Part shown: positions 24,529 to 32,583 of the stretch, piece after piece | How the letters are laid out: each line of letters starts with the position of its first letter | Numbering within the stretch: position 1 is the stretch's first letter | From: Caproicibacter sp046707225 | Lineage (GTDB): Bacteria > Bacillota > Clostridia > Oscillospirales > Acutalibacteraceae | Length of the DNA: 64,000 nt | NCBI RefSeq assembly: GCF_046707225.1 | Contig: NZ_JBJKOP010000034.1 | Location: 1-64,000 of the forward strand | Direction: 5' to 3' | The notes under the pieces: model-generated | What the model saw: only the letters and a program-made list of their open reading frames with translations | Database searches by the model: none | What the model was told of the DNA's origin: nothing | Translations under genes and position numbers: made by a program

Positions 24529-25752
24529 TCACCTCATTTCCAGTTGCGGCCCGGGCCGGTTCAGGCACTGCTCCACCGTCCGGCCGTTTCGGGAGACGAG
24601 GATGCCGTAATCGGTGGCGGAGGCGAGATTGTGCTCCATGAGCTTTTCGCCGTAATGATGGAGAGCTGCGTCATCGGAAAGCAATTCCTCTTTCAGCGGG
24701 ATGGAGCATTTCGCGAGCTCCGCTTTCGCGTAGTCCGAGGGAGTCGCGGCTTCCCGCAGAAGAGAAAACTCGTCGGCCTGATACGCGAGGTCGAGCGCCT
24801 CGTCCAGCGAGATATCGTCGGGAGCCACTGCGATCATGGCCTTGCAGACCGGGATGCCGCCCTCCCGGTCGAGGTGGCGGAGCTGCCCCGCCAGCTCATT
24901 GACCAGTCCGTAGCAGTCGCCGTTCGCGGCTTCCAACTCGTCGGTGATTTTCTCCTTCAGCCGGGGGACGGCACAGTCCACGGCGGTGAACGCGCATTCC
25001 TCCGGGGAGGCTGCGCCCACTTCCTTCACCGCGTGAAAAAGCTCCTGATCGCCGGCGGGCAGCTTCAGGAGCGCGGAGAGGTCGTTTTCAGATTCGGGAT
25101 CGTTGAAGCGTCCCTTGGTCACGCGGAGGAACACGGTATAATCCGGCCTTTCGATGGTGACGGCCTCTCCGCGCTGGTACAGCCGCGCGATGATGCCGTT
25201 CTGCACCACATACCCGTGGGGCGTGAAGACGCCGCCCTCGCCCTCGCGCATCTCCTTGCCGATCTTGCCGAAGTCCAGCCAGGCGTAGACGTTGTCCGGC
25301 ACGCTGTCGAGTTGCGGGACGAATCCGTTTTCCGCGTAGAATTTGCCGAGGGATTCGTCATCGTGCGCTTCATAGGCGATCTGGCAGTGCTCCATGCTGG
25401 CGGTCATGTTGATGAGCCGGTCCACGGGGATCGGTTCATAGCTTTTCTGCACGGCGTCCATCATCACCATGCCCTCGAAGCAGTCCAGCTCCCAATCGCT
25501 GAGCGAGGAGAGCCGCTGGCACAGGTGATTCAGCTCGTAGAGGTTGGAGCTCGGGCTGAGAAACTGCGGCAGGTAGTCTAGCTCGCAGCTTACGATCTCG
25601 CTGGAGTAGATGACGCGCTCATCCGTCACGCGCGCCCTGTCGAGCGCGTCCAGAATTTCATAGGGCGCGGCGGGCAGCGCGAGGGTTGCGGAGGCATCTG
25701 CACCGAGCGGACCGGGACGGCTGATTTCCAGCTCCATGATTTTGCTATTCAA
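24529..25752 (-). CDS. Second ArdA-like protein (tentative)
   Basis: The 407-residue acidic protein has AWLDFGKIGKEMREGEGGVFTPHGYVV, in part (near residue 165), the same ArdA-like ending seen in its neighbour and in the relic at 27694-27860. The likely start is TTG at 25752 inside the upstream stop region, because GGGAGGAATGACGC lies at ideal distance; ATG at 25737 is the alternative. It ends GPQLEMR. It lies six bases before the next gene. Function as a DNA mimic is inferred. Confidence 0.55.
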   Translation of the reverse strand: MNSKIMELEISRPGPLGADASATLALPAAPYEILDALDRARVTDERVIYSSEIVSCELDYLPQFLSPSSNLYELNHLCQRLSSLSDWELDCFEGMVMMDAVQKSYEPIPVDRLINMTASMEHCQIAYEAHDDESLGKFYAENGFVPQLDSVPDNVYAWLDFGKIGKEMREGEGGVFTPHGYVVQNGIIARLYQRGEAVTIERPDYTVFLRVTKGRFNDPESENDLSALLKLPAGDQELFHAVKEVGAASPEECAFTAVDCAVPRLKEKITDELEAANGDCYGLVNELAGQLRHLDREGGIPVCKAMIAVAPDDISLDEALDLAYQADEFSLLREAATPSDYAKAELAKCSIPLKEELLSDDAALHHYGEKLMEHNLASATDYGILVSRNGRTVEQCLNRPGPQLEMR

Positions 25753-26470
25753 GCGTCATTCCTCCCATCCGCTGGCCCTGCTCCAGCTCGTCCCGCGTCA
25801 TGACGCTCCAGCTTTGATCACTGCTCCACAGGCTGACGTAAAGCTCGCCGTCCTCGGTTTTGATTGGGCGCTGCTCAAACCCTTCTCCGAAGCCGTCTGC
25901 TGCCTGACCGATGATGGTTTCCTTTAGCCGGTCGAGTTCCTCCGCCGTCAGATCGCCCTGCACGCGGCACTCGGCAACCCCCATCAATTGGCCCTGGCAA
26001 CGCTCAACCGTGAAAACGTAAGACCGCACCTTGTTGTTTACGCCGTCGTCCGCGCCGTAGTATTTCATAAGGCCGCGCTCCGCTTCCTCCGGCCTCCGTT
26101 CTTTCAGAAGGGCGGCGAGAATGTGATCCTCATAGGAAAGGGCCGTCCGGCCGTCAAGCTCAATGGGATCATCGTCCATGTCGCCGTATTCGTTGCGCTC
26201 ATAGCTTCTGACGGTGAGCGGCATGTACAGCTTCAGCGTCTGAAGCGGCTGCGGAATGACGGAAAAGCGATCCTCGCCGGGGATGAGCGCGAGGGTGCGG
26301 CCGTTGTCCCATTGCATCTGAAGCTGGCCCGCGTCGTCCACAAAATCAACGGTTCCCTCAGTGCCGGATGGCACCGGGGCGTAGGGATCGCGCATTTCCG
26401 TGAGCCGGATGCGGGTGCCGGGCGGATACTGCTCCTTCATGAATTTCACCCATTCGGGGTTCTGTCTCAT
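25745..26470 (-). CDS. DUF4314-containing accessory protein
   Basis: The first 70 residues (PPGTRIRLTEMRDPYAPVPSG, in part, then GTVDFVDDAGQLQMQWDNG) match the DUF4314 beta barrel. The following 170 residues form a second domain of unknown function, with YVSLWSSDQSWSVM near the end. DUF4314 is found almost only in mobile-element proteins. The protein ends RMGGMTLE, a clear example of the shared tail. It starts two bases after the LPD28-like gene. Confidence 0.75.
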   Translation of the reverse strand: MRQNPEWVKFMKEQYPPGTRIRLTEMRDPYAPVPSGTEGTVDFVDDAGQLQMQWDNGRTLALIPGEDRFSVIPQPLQTLKLYMPLTVRSYERNEYGDMDDDPIELDGRTALSYEDHILAALLKERRPEEAERGLMKYYGADDGVNNKVRSYVFTVERCQGQLMGVAECRVQGDLTAEELDRLKETIIGQAADGFGEGFEQRPIKTEDGELYVSLWSSDQSWSVMTRDELEQGQRMGGMTLE

Positions 26471-26471
26471 T

Positions 26472-27623
26472 TCATAAACCTCCCATCGTGATGCCCTGCT
26501 CGGGCGTCTGTTCTATGATTGCCCCGCGTAGCTTTTCCACCGCCTCCACTATGACCGGATCGCCGGAGAAACTGGCGAGTCGAGTGTAGTCCTCCGACAG
26601 CTGTTGTTCGCCGTTCAGCGTGATCACGAGATCCACGGTGGCGATCCCGTCCTTGGTCACGCCGAGCCGCTTGCTGCCGCAGCCTATGTCGTTATACAAC
26701 CGGATCGCATCCGGAAGCGTCAGGCCGCCGGTGAGCTTTTCACTGGGCGTGTTATAATCCTGAAAAATGAACCAGCTGTAGCTGTGCGGCAGCGTGTTGT
26801 CCGCGGCGTTCCGAAGCATTTCCTTTCCGGCCTCCGTGAGCCCATGCTCCTGTGCGGGAGCTTCCTGCTTCATATTCATCCGCTGCGCCCGCAGGTCGAA
26901 AGCGGTGAGATAGGCGTGGTAATCTCCGGGGCCGGGATTGCACCGCAGGCAGTAGCGGTACCGTTCCGTTTCAATCACGTACCCGTAGTTCTGCCGCCAG
27001 CCGCCCTCGATCTCTCCGCCGCGGTTGCCGCAATAATTTGCCATGGCGCTGAGATTTTTCAGTGGGCCGGTTTTCCGGATCTCGTTGACCAGCTCCGTCA
27101 GCTCCGCCTTGAATTCGGGGCTGTTCAGCGACTCGCCGCTGCGGGGATGCCAGGTGTGCCAGAACTCGTCGCCGCCGCGCCCAAAATCGATGCGGACATG
27201 GCCGATGGCGCCCAGCGCCGCGTCCTGTTCCTTCGGCAGGGCATAAAAAATACCCGCCTCATTGGGAGAGGCGGGCCGCAGGATGAATTTCCGGTTGTCG
27301 GGCGGAAGCGCGATGCCGTGTTCCTCACAGAATTCCGGCAGCGTCAGGCATTCACCGAGAAAATTGAGCTTACCGCGCAATCGGCGGAAGCCCTCCTTGG
27401 GAATGGTGATCGGCTCGGCGGTCAGCACCGTGCCGGCGTGATTGACGACGACCTGGTTTTCCAGCGTCGTCGGCTTGCCGGGATCGTAGTCGGAGCCGCG
27501 CAGGTCGTAGCAGTGGAAGCCTTCGGGTATCGTACCGCGGTCAACGCGGGAATCCGTAAAGAGGGCGGGCTTCCCGAAAAGCTCCACATGTTCATACTGT
27601 TCCTCTCTGGCGTTTACGCTCAT
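26472..27623 (-). CDS. LPD28-like large polyvalent accessory protein
   Basis: Residues 10-95 (FGKPALFTDSRVDRGTIPEG, in part, then YDLRGSDYDPG and VVNHAGTVLTAEPI) match LPD28, a domain of the polyvalent proteins carried by conjugative elements and phages. The middle has LTLPEFCEEHGI and a GNRGGEIEGGWRQNYGYVI segment of unknown role. It ends QGITMGGL, a shared-tail variant. It is the first gene of the intact accessory operon and lies next to a decayed relative. Confidence 0.7.
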   Translation of the reverse strand: MSVNAREEQYEHVELFGKPALFTDSRVDRGTIPEGFHCYDLRGSDYDPGKPTTLENQVVVNHAGTVLTAEPITIPKEGFRRLRGKLNFLGECLTLPEFCEEHGIALPPDNRKFILRPASPNEAGIFYALPKEQDAALGAIGHVRIDFGRGGDEFWHTWHPRSGESLNSPEFKAELTELVNEIRKTGPLKNLSAMANYCGNRGGEIEGGWRQNYGYVIETERYRYCLRCNPGPGDYHAYLTAFDLRAQRMNMKQEAPAQEHGLTEAGKEMLRNAADNTLPHSYSWFIFQDYNTPSEKLTGGLTLPDAIRLYNDIGCGSKRLGVTKDGIATVDLVITLNGEQQLSEDYTRLASFSGDPVIVEAVEKLRGAIIEQTPEQGITMGGL

Positions 27624-27693
27624 ATGACTTTTTCATCTCCTTCTTGTTTTGTCAAGCACACAGGATACCATGAAGCGGCGGAAATAGCTATCC

Positions 27694-27860
27694 CATATTC
27701 ATTCCGCCGAACTCCTGAGCCGGATGGGGCTAGGTAAAATCCATCAGGGCCTGATCCGCGTTGTCTTTCTGAGAACATAGCCGCAGGAAATATACGCGCC
27801 GCCATGATTGGCATAATACTCGGCGCCGATTTTTCCATAGTCCAGATGGGGCTGAATCAT
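27694..27860 (-). pseudogene. Relic of an ArdA-like accessory gene
   Basis: The minus strand reads LDYGKIGAEYYANHGGAYIS, then GYVLRK, the ArdA-like ending. A frame change follows, to KDNADQALMDFT, then an in-frame TAG, and then PAQEFGGMNMG with a stop. The pieces make one coherent C-terminus spread over frames, so the gene is dead. The last residues again show the shared tail. It marks the left end of the AT-rich cargo. Confidence 0.6.
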
Positions 27861-27949
27861 AAGAAGTACAGTATGTTTCCCCACGTGTTCATATAAATTG
27901 AATATTATTAAAATATCCGCTTGTCATTAAGTTAAGTTTAAAACTTGTA

Positions 27950-27978
27950 TTGACGAATAAGGGAATAAATAGTATAAT
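27950..27978 (+). promoter_or_regulatory. Near-consensus promoter of the AbiE operon
   Basis: TTGACG (27950-27955) and TATAAT (27973-27978) are 17 bases apart. Copies of ATTAAGTT upstream (27925-27932) and AACTTAAT downstream (27997-28004) flank it in opposite orientation, each joined to CCGCTTG. They could be AbiEi operator sites. Confidence 0.8.
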
Positions 27979-28048
27979 AAAAAATATGATTCTATAACTT
28001 AATCCGCTTGCCAGAATAAATATGTTGAAAGTTGAAGAAGGTGTCATA

Positions 28049-28648
28049 ATGCGTTCGCTTGACGAAATTAAAGCCATTTTTCAAAATCATCAAGGAATAC
28101 TGAGAACCTGCGAACTTTATACCGAACATATCTATTATGCTGATATTCAAAAGCTTATTGCGGACGGCGTTATCGGAAAAGTGCGATATGGATACTACCA
28201 ATTGCTCGATAATATGAGCTTAAGTGAAGTGACCACTGTAACTCGCCTATTTCCGGATGCGATATTGTGTATGGACACCGCACTATTCCATTATCGTTAC
28301 AGTGACCGGACTCCACTTGTTTGGCATCTGGCTGTTAGTAAAGACGGGGGTAAAAGCCGGTTCAAAATTGATTATCCTTTTGTAAAACCGTACTATATTG
28401 AACCAGCTCTGTTGGAATTGGGTATGGCCCATGATCAAATGGATGATTATCCTGTCCGAATCTATAACAAAGAGAGAACAATATGCGATTGTCTACGCTA
28501 TATGGGAAAAATGGATAAAGAAGTCTTTAACACCGCCATCCGTCGCTATGCTGAGGATAATGCAAAGGATATTCCGCGACTAATGGAATATGCAAAAAAG
28601 ATGCGTGTAACGCAAAAGGTGAAAGCACTGATTGGAGTGTGGATCTGA
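28049..28648 (+). CDS. abiEi: AbiEi-family antitoxin
   Basis: The 199-residue protein has an N-terminal winged helix (LDEIKAIFQNHQGILRTCEL, in part) and a central domain typical of AbiEi (YGYYQLLDN, then FPDAILCMDTALFHYRYSD). In AbiE type IV systems the antitoxin represses its own promoter and counteracts AbiEii without direct binding. The ATG at 28049 follows GAAGAAGGTG; an ATG at 28022 is possible. Its stop overlaps the toxin start. Confidence 0.85.
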   Translation: MRSLDEIKAIFQNHQGILRTCELYTEHIYYADIQKLIADGVIGKVRYGYYQLLDNMSLSEVTTVTRLFPDAILCMDTALFHYRYSDRTPLVWHLAVSKDGGKSRFKIDYPFVKPYYIEPALLELGMAHDQMDDYPVRIYNKERTICDCLRYMGKMDKEVFNTAIRRYAEDNAKDIPRLMEYAKKMRVTQKVKALIGVWI

Positions 28649-29562
28649 TGCCAGACAAAGGAGCTTCCATTCTTGCCCAGCTGAAAAATAAAGCTAAATT
28701 ATCTGGAGTCGCTTATCAGCAATGTCTTCAGTTATTCTTTCAAGAAGAATTTTTACGCAGATTATCCAAATCTGAATATGCTGAAAATTTAATCTTGAAG
28801 GGTGGACTGTTCGTCTATACGCTTACAAATTTTGAAAGCCGAGCGACAGTAGATGTGGATTTTTTACTGCGCTATATGAATAGCGGCTTAGATCATATGG
28901 ATGAGGTAATTGCAAAAATTTTGGCAACACACACCGGCAATAATGATGTTGTGGTGCTTACGGCTAAGAAAACAATACCAATTGCAGTGCAGCGTAAATA
29001 TCCTGGCGTTAGCACACAAATAATTGGTCATATTAAGAACGTGCGCGTACCTTTTGATGTAGACATCGGAGTGGGTGACATTATTATTCCAGGCGCACAA
29101 AGGCGCACGGTACGGACACAGTTAGATGGTTATGAAACGCCTGAGATTCTTACCTATTCTCTAGAAAGTACAATTGCTGAGAAATTTGATGCCATTCTCC
29201 AGCGATTTGAATTGACCGGACGTATGAAAGATTTCTTTGACATCTATTATCTAGCTAACACTTTTTGTTTTGATGGTCGCAGTTTGCAGGAAGCTATTAT
29301 GCAAACTCTTTCAAACCGTGGAACACCTTATAATAAAGAAAGCTTTGATCGGATCATTACGTTGACTGATGATTCAGATATGCTTGTTAAATGGCGATAT
29401 TTCTTAAAGAATATCCGCAATAAAGAGTTGCCTTTCAGTGATGTTTTAGATAGCATCAATCTGTTTCTACGCCCAATTTGGTCCTCCATTGTCCGCGAGG
29501 ACGAATTCTTTGGCGAGTGGGACTGCGTGGCAAAAGCTTGGAAGGTGGAAGATATCAGATAG
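28648..29562 (+). CDS. abiEii: AbiEii-family nucleotidyltransferase toxin
   Basis: LKGGLFVYTL (residues 49-58) and RATVDVDFLL (64-73) are the paired motifs of the DUF1814/AbiEii nucleotidyltransferases, and KFDAILQR with GRMKDFFDIYYL (near 180-205) is typical of the C-terminal part. AbiEii toxins halt growth and abort phage infection, in relatives by adding nucleotides to tRNA. The TGATG overlap with abiEi couples translation. The pair may also stabilise the mobile element. Confidence 0.9.
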   Translation: MPDKGASILAQLKNKAKLSGVAYQQCLQLFFQEEFLRRLSKSEYAENLILKGGLFVYTLTNFESRATVDVDFLLRYMNSGLDHMDEVIAKILATHTGNNDVVVLTAKKTIPIAVQRKYPGVSTQIIGHIKNVRVPFDVDIGVGDIIIPGAQRRTVRTQLDGYETPEILTYSLESTIAEKFDAILQRFELTGRMKDFFDIYYLANTFCFDGRSLQEAIMQTLSNRGTPYNKESFDRIITLTDDSDMLVKWRYFLKNIRNKELPFSDVLDSINLFLRPIWSSIVREDEFFGEWDCVAKAWKVEDIR

Positions 29563-29658
29563 AAGATATTCAAAAATCGCCATACCAATTGACTTGAGAG
29601 TTTGCTGGGGCAAGAGATTATTCATAAAAGATTTAAGCAAGTAGCGGAGTGTGTATCA

Positions 29659-31272
29659 ATGAGAGTATCCGATTTTTTTTGCGGTGCAGGGGGATTTTCT
29701 GAGGGATTTAGACAGGCTGGTTTTGAAATTTGTTTTGCTGTCGATAAGTGGGAACCAGCTATAAATACATACGCAGGTAATAAACCAGGAGTAAATGTTA
29801 TACAGGATGATGTGATTCGCATCTCGCAATTGAATGATGAAGAATTTGAGCAATTGGTTCCCGATACTGAAGTAATTATTGGTTCACCACCTTGTCAAGC
29901 CTTTTCAAGCTCTAATAAGTCTGGTAATGGAGATAAATCTTTAGGTATACAACTGATAGAAGCATATTTAAGAATAATTGCAAGGAAAAGATTTAAATAT
30001 GGATCAATTTTGAAATATTGGGTACTTGAAAATGTTCCTAACGTTAAAAACTATATTAAGGAGTCATATTCCGCGGAAGATTTGGGGTTGCCCGGAAACT
30101 TTGTGTTGTTTCCAAATGGGCAAAATTCAGGCTTATATAATGCAAAATATTTTGGAGCTCCAACAAACCGAGAGAGATATCTTTGTGGTGAATTTCCTTG
30201 TCCGCAAAAAACGCATGATGATGAGAGTGCCATTACGTTGAGAAAAGTGTTGACATCTTTACGAGAACCTCTTTCAAAATGCCACGACCCTATTACTGAC
30301 CTCAATTATCCAGAATTGATACTGCCTAATGAAGAAATATCTGATCACCATTATATTTACGAGCTTCAGCCATTTGAGTGGGAAAAAGCTAAACGACTAA
30401 AACAAGATAAGGGATATATGGGGAGGATGGCATTCCCAGAAAATCTTGATAGGCCTTCCAGAACTGTAATGGCAAATATGTCTGCTAGTTCACGCGAATC
30501 AATGATACTAGGTTATGGAAATAATCAATATCGGTTGCCAACAGTTCGAGAAGTTGCAACAATGATGAGTTTTCCTATTGATTATCGCTTTTACGGCCCC
30601 TCAAAAGGAGTAAAATATACTTTAGTTGGAAACTCTGTCCCACCAAAACTGTCTTATGCGATAGCAATTGCTATACTTAGAGCTGAGCATGAACCTATAC
30701 CTGTTGGATACCCCAAAATTGTATATAATAATGATATTCCATTTATCAATTTAAACCATGTCGTGATTCCTCCCAATGTTGAAAAGCCCAAAAGAGAAGT
30801 GGCAAAATTTAAGTATCATATTCCTTATTTAATAATCAACGCGTTTCGCGTCGAGCTGACTAATTATTATTCCGATTTCGATCATTGCATGTTTAAATGG
30901 AATGTCGAATTGCACTATAGCCAAGGTAAGGATAAGGCGAAAATTTATTATCCAACAATAGATGCTAATATTATTGAGGATGAAGTCCTACGTGAAATAG
31001 ACCAATGGATTGATAATATAAATAACTTCATTCCAAACTTTCAACAGTTTCAAAAAGTTTTTTGTATGACTACTATAGAAAGAAATAGACAGACATTTTG
31101 GGGTCCGTATCAACTTCTGAATGAAGTCCGTGCATTGCTTGATCGTATTCTTTCTGATACTGAAAAGAAAACCATCGTAGGAATCAAGTCGGAACCACAT
31201 TCATTACCGTACGCAATAGCCATTGGTTATTACATACTTGAAAAGATAATAAAAAGTATGGAGGGGAAATAA
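29659..31272 (+). CDS. DNA cytosine-5 methyltransferase with C-terminal extension
   Basis: Motif I is SDFFCGAGGF at the very N-terminus (residues 4-13), motif IV is GSPPCQAFSS near 75, motif VI is LENVPN near 125 and motif X is LVGNSVPP near 325. Residues 360-538 form an extra domain without a match that I recognise, rich in Trp, Tyr and Asn. The ATG at 29659 is chosen because motif I begins immediately after it; a TTG at 29602 would add a non-conserved leader. The next gene overlaps its stop by one base. It is the modification subunit of the five-gene operon ending at 35940. Confidence 0.85.
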   Translation: MRVSDFFCGAGGFSEGFRQAGFEICFAVDKWEPAINTYAGNKPGVNVIQDDVIRISQLNDEEFEQLVPDTEVIIGSPPCQAFSSSNKSGNGDKSLGIQLIEAYLRIIARKRFKYGSILKYWVLENVPNVKNYIKESYSAEDLGLPGNFVLFPNGQNSGLYNAKYFGAPTNRERYLCGEFPCPQKTHDDESAITLRKVLTSLREPLSKCHDPITDLNYPELILPNEEISDHHYIYELQPFEWEKAKRLKQDKGYMGRMAFPENLDRPSRTVMANMSASSRESMILGYGNNQYRLPTVREVATMMSFPIDYRFYGPSKGVKYTLVGNSVPPKLSYAIAIAILRAEHEPIPVGYPKIVYNNDIPFINLNHVVIPPNVEKPKREVAKFKYHIPYLIINAFRVELTNYYSDFDHCMFKWNVELHYSQGKDKAKIYYPTIDANIIEDEVLREIDQWIDNINNFIPNFQQFQKVFCMTTIERNRQTFWGPYQLLNEVRALLDRILSDTEKKTIVGIKSEPHSLPYAIAIGYYILEKIIKSMEGK

Positions 31273-32570
31273 TGGACGCCGAGACGCGAAAAGCTAAACT
31301 GACAGAACTCCGAGCCAATGAAAATAACGTTGCAATGACTGGTATACCGCTCCGTTATAAAGGTTCAACGTTAACGGTCAAAGTTTATAGAATTCCGCTT
31401 GTATACTTGGTTTATAATAAATATAATGGACGCATTGGAACCGAGATAAAATCATATGAGACGCAATACGGGTCCTTGGACCCCGAAAATCGAACTGATA
31501 GTCTTATAATTGAAGATTTTTTATATAAGTCTAAAGAAGATCGAAATCGGGTTACAATGGAAAGTCTGCAGCGCAACAGACAGCAAAGATATGGGATTGT
31601 AACCGCGGATGGTATTATTATTGACGGTAACCGTAGGGCAATGTTACTCAATCGCTTGTTTAGAAATCGTGGTTCTGAAATACATAAGCAGTTTTCGCTT
31701 TCGGAAGTTGATCATTGTCAATACTTTTTAGCAATTATCTTGCCAGATAATGCAGAGGAAAAGGATATCCAACAACTCGAAACAATCTACCAGATGGGCG
31801 AAGACGATAAGCTAGACTATAATCCAATCCAAAAATATCTGAAATGTAAAGAGCTCAAAAGATTCTTTGATGTTGACGCAATCGCGGATTTTATGGGAGA
31901 GAAGCCTGGCACTATTCGGGAATGGCTATCTATTTTAAAACTAATGGAAGAATACCTTGACGAATATGGATATTCTGGTATTTACACTCGTCTGGAAAAG
32001 ACTGAAGGTCCTTTTGTTGACTTGAATAGCTATCTGGATTCATACAAGAAACATGTAGGATCGGTAAGCCAAATTGACTGGAACTACACTGATTCCGACA
32101 TATCAGATTTAAAACTAGTATGCTTTGATTACATTCGCGCTCGGTACGAGGGTAAAGAATTTCGTGATATTGCAAAGACAGGGAAAGACGGTAGTTTATT
32201 TTTTCACCATGACCTTTGGACTGATTTCTTTAAAAAGCATAGTGACACTATATCTACTATTAGTGAGCCAACAGTTGAAGAGCTACGCACTTCGCATCCT
32301 AGTGAGGATCTTCCCAGGCTACTTAAAAGCAGAGACAACGCGTGGACCGAGGCTACAAAGGGTGAGCTTGAAGGAAATCTGCGAAGAAATGTACGGAAAC
32401 TTGAAGATAAGCGCGATGCCAATAAGCCTCGTGAACTATTGACGCGTGCATTAAGCGCACTTAAATCGGTCGACCAAGAGCAGGATAGTTTTCTACACGA
32501 TCCCAATATTCTTGATATGGTTAAGGAAATCAATAAAATAACTTGGGAAATGAAAAAAGTTTTAGATTGA
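31272..32570 (+). CDS. ParB-like protein of the restriction-like operon
   Basis: A ParB/Sulfiredoxin-type signature TADGIIIDGNRRAMLLNRL, in part, lies near residue 115, where DGNRR corresponds to the nucleotide-binding DG-x-RR box. A helix-turn-helix-like stretch follows (IADFMGEKPGTIREWLSIL, in part, near 200). Family members bind DNA and may hydrolyse CTP. With 432 residues it is longer than plasmid ParB and has no ParA neighbour, so it likely serves the defence operon by recognising or loading on DNA. The role is inferred. Confidence 0.75.
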   Translation: MDAETRKAKLTELRANENNVAMTGIPLRYKGSTLTVKVYRIPLVYLVYNKYNGRIGTEIKSYETQYGSLDPENRTDSLIIEDFLYKSKEDRNRVTMESLQRNRQQRYGIVTADGIIIDGNRRAMLLNRLFRNRGSEIHKQFSLSEVDHCQYFLAIILPDNAEEKDIQQLETIYQMGEDDKLDYNPIQKYLKCKELKRFFDVDAIADFMGEKPGTIREWLSILKLMEEYLDEYGYSGIYTRLEKTEGPFVDLNSYLDSYKKHVGSVSQIDWNYTDSDISDLKLVCFDYIRARYEGKEFRDIAKTGKDGSLFFHHDLWTDFFKKHSDTISTISEPTVEELRTSHPSEDLPRLLKSRDNAWTEATKGELEGNLRRNVRKLEDKRDANKPRELLTRALSALKSVDQEQDSFLHDPNILDMVKEINKITWEMKKVLD

Positions 32571-32583
32571 GAAAGTGGATGCG

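Noticed and set aside
24463..25581. 372-codon plus-strand frame
   Set aside because: His-, Val- and Arg-rich shadow of the ArdA-like gene; no start signal.
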